NCBI GenBank assembly: GCA_910589415.1
Contig: OU342638.1
Span: 6,572,001 to 6,636,000, forward strand
Length of the DNA stretch: 64,000 bases
Origin: Malachius bipustulatus
Lineage: Eukaryota > Arthropoda > Insecta > Coleoptera > Melyridae
Direction of reading: 5' to 3'
The translations under genes and the position numbers were made by a program. The notes under the pieces are model-generated. The model made no database searches and was not told the origin of the DNA. It saw nothing but the letters and a program-made list of their open reading frames with translations. Position 1 is the stretch's first letter. The number at the start of each line of letters is the position of its first letter. Positions 62,200 to 64,000 of this stretch are shown here, piece by piece.

Positions 62200-62560
62200 G
62201 GAAATGATACTAATTCTGTTATTCGTTTAAGCACTATTACCATTTACGGAAATATTTAGAAGTGATTATAATAATTATGTAGAAATAAGATCACGGCGGG
62301 GTCACGGGTTACGGTTTAATAACCTTGTTTTCGTTACAAATGTACGTTTATAATAGTATAATAAGTATAATATATAATAATGACTAGTTCTGTTTATTTC
62401 CTTTGGTTATTATTATTATAATTTTTTGAGACAGTGATAATGATTCTGTTATTCGATTTAAGCGCTCTAATTATTCTAGTACTATTAAGAAGTAATTATT
62501 ATATGTAAATAAGATCACGCACGAGACACGGGTTACAGTTTAATAACCTTATTTCAAATT
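62200..62560. repeat. Diverged direct repeats upstream of the polymerase
   Basis: Two units of about 110-120 bp (62216-62332 and 62453-62552) share TTCTGTTATTCG, AATAAGATCACG and TTTAATAACCTT. Shorter relatives are at 63594-63632. They may be part of the Polinton terminal region or the polymerase promoter. Confidence 0.6.
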
Positions 62561-62573
62561 ATCGAATTCTCCT

Positions 62574-63495
62574 TATACAGGGTGTTTCATTGGTAAACGG
62601 ACAAACGGAAACCGTGGATAGGGGACACTGAGGTGGTTCTAAAAAACCCATGGTTAATGGGTCTGACGTCATTAATAACATAGATACAGGGTGTTTTATG
62701 GATATCGTCAATTTCTTTCAAAGGCCATAACTAACGAACCACGCTGTATATTTTTTTGAAATTTGGTGAAAAGTTTCCATTTCGCTACATAAACGTTTGA
62801 CATAACAACCGAAAAGAAAATCCAGGTCCGGACTTACAAAAAATTATTAAATGTTAGTGTTCGTAAAACAACACCCTGTATATCAGAATTTTCAAAGTTC
62901 GTTTTGGTATTTTGAAAGAATAGAAAATTTTGAACTAAACAGTGTACTTTTTGTAGTTGCGCATCTGATTCTTCGATGGGCATTTTGATCTCGAAGTTAG
63001 ATTTTTGCTTAAAACAGGTTCATGACCTTCAAAAATGTTCATCTTTTTTATGAATTAAAGAAGATAAATTATTGTAGCCTATTGGAATTTGCAAAACATG
63101 TCTGGCAGTACGTCTGTATCTCATTAAACTCTTGAAAAGTTTGAATACAGGTCCGTACCAGAACAAATATTGAAATTTTTGTTTATTTTATTAAATGTTG
63201 TTTTACGAACACTAACATTTAATAATTTTTTGTAAGTCCGAACCTGGATTTTCTTTTCGGTTGTTATGTCAAACGTTTATGTAGCGAAATGGAAACTTTT
63301 CACCAAATTTCAAAAAAATATACAGCGTGGTTCGTTAGTTATGGCCTTTGAAAGAAATTGACGATATCCATAAAACACCCTGTATCTATGTTATTAATGA
63401 CGTCAGACCCATTAACCATGGGTTTTTTAGAACCACCTCAGTGTCCCCTATCCACGGTTTCCGTTTGTCCGTTTACCAATGAAACACCCTGTATA
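62574..63495. mobile_element. Foldback element with TACAGGGTGTTTC termini
   Basis: The arms, 62575-62873 and about 63196-63494, are near-perfect reverse complements of about 300 bp, with TA on either side, fitting a TA target duplication. The 320-bp loop is non-coding. It inserted into the repetitive DNA upstream of the Polinton polymerase. Confidence 0.85.
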
Positions 63496-63920
63496 ACCGT
63501 CATAATGAATGCTATTTAGTAGATAATTACTGAGTTGGTTTACTCCTTATTATTTTTGAAAATATCAATAAGTAATAATAAAACGAGATTTTGCATGCAG
63601 CATATTATGTGGGCCATAGTTTAATAACCTTACTATAAATTATGGAATACTCCTTACATAACCGAATGCTATTTATTATTATTATTAGATCATTAACTGA
63701 GCTTGTTTACTCCTATTAATAAAAATAATTATACATCCGAGTAGAGTTTACTTATCTTGCTATAGATCTTTTTTTTTCTCCTTCCATCAACGCCCCTATA
63801 TATATTCAGAACATTAGCTAAGCAGCTTTATTCCGATTTTTGTCACAAGTCGCGACAATTAAAATCGCCAACCGAGTTTAAAAAAAGTCTACGTATCTGC
63901 TAAATAATGTTTTTATTAAA
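63496..63920. other. Repeat-rich non-coding flank
   Basis: Two related units (63500-63557 and 63662-63720) share GAATGCTATTTA and TTACTCCTTATT-type words. TATATATATTC lies at about 63797. No gene is seen. Confidence 0.5.
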
Positions 63921-64000
63921 ATGGAAGGCAAAGCAAGTACAAGCAAGAAAATGGCTACGACCAGCAGAGTGGCTACGACGGGAGGAGTGAGTAAATTATT
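63921..64000 (+). CDS. Start of an ORF running off the window
   Basis: From the ATG at 63921 the frame is open to the edge, encoding MEGKASTSKKMATTSRVATT. It is Ser/Thr/Lys-rich and too short to identify. A GTGAGT at 63986 could be a splice donor. Confidence 0.3.
   Translation, partial: MEGKASTSKKMATTSRVATTGGVSKL

Larger units (their letters stand above)
49092..62560. mobile_element. Maverick/Polinton (nearly complete gene set)
   Basis: The block holds the Polinton hallmark genes: protein-primed polymerase, retroviral-type integrase, packaging ATPase, adenain-like protease, and major and minor capsid proteins, plus PLA2 and DUF8207-type proteins. The left seven genes and the polymerase are on minus and the virion genes on plus, converging near 58.1-58.2 kb. 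I could not identify the terminal inverted repeats or a 6-bp target duplication, so the boundaries are approximate. Confidence 0.9.

Noticed and set aside
49092..62560. Bacteriophage or bacterial contamination, because of fibre, ATPase and protease genes
   Set aside because: The gene set, chromodomain integrase, spliced polymerase and eukaryotic poly(A) signals fit a Polinton.
1..64000. tRNA, rRNA and riboswitch genes
   Set aside because: No cloverleaf, ribosomal or riboswitch-like sequence was recognised by eye; a covariance-model scan would be needed to exclude degraded copies.

Overview
The window is eukaryotic, AT-rich, intron-containing DNA made almost wholly of mobile elements. THAP, PIF/Harbinger, pogo/Tigger, hAT, Ty3 and Maverick/Polinton families together with a homeodomain exon point to an arthropod, most likely an insect. 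The species cannot be fixed from the sequence. I see no rRNA, tRNA or bacterial gene, and no intact host gene.

Layout. 0.6-1.4 kb: exonuclease part of a protein-primed DNA polymerase B, frameshifted. 1.5-4.9 kb: pieces of a PIF/Harbinger element (transposase exons and a MADF-BESS protein) with a 1.56-kb foldback element inserted. 4.9-13.95 kb: a giant palindrome with arms of about 3.5 kb. Each arm carries a THAP gene part, a small unidentified two-exon gene and a non-LTR retrotransposon fragment; the loop holds the N-terminal half of a pogo/Tigger transposase. 13.97-30.94 kb: a Ty3-like element A (325-bp LTRs, TSD ATAG, reverse transcriptase deleted). One of its LTRs is split by a 12,968-bp Ty3 element B (1,560-bp LTRs, TSD GCCT). 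Element B has gag, pol and an unidentified 399-residue third ORF, and its integrase is split by an 836-bp hAT derivative (TSD AATTTAGC). 30.94-33.4 kb: more copies of the palindrome sequence and the missing C-terminal half of the Tigger transposase. 33.4-36.1 kb: an inverted-repeat element carrying two SAM-domain exons. 36.1-38.9 kb: a 2.8-kb solo-LTR-like insertion (TSD TAGT). 38.9-45.9 kb: a tandem array of about 32 copies of a 212-bp unit that encodes, on the minus strand, the first 44 residues of a homeodomain. The exon that seeded it is still attached at the right edge. 46-49 kb: mostly non-coding, with a possible TIR element and a GC-rich promoter-like island. 49.1-62.2 kb: a nearly complete Maverick/Polinton. 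62.2-64 kb: its repetitive flank with a foldback insertion and the start of another ORF.

How genes work together. The Polinton carries a replication gene (pPolB, with a 60-nt intron), an integration gene (integrase with chromodomain) and a virion set: packaging ATPase, adenain-like protease, major and minor capsid proteins, a PLA2 protein, a fibre-like coiled-coil protein and the Polinton DUF8207-type protein. Two proteins with signal peptides, one also with a C-terminal membrane segment, lie at its left end. Frameshifts in pPolB and the DUF8207 gene, plus an in-frame UGA in the major capsid gene, suggest an old or recently dead copy.

The least expected features are the homeobox-derived satellite, ORF3 of element B, the palindrome with complementary THAP lesions, and the SAM exons inside the foldback element.
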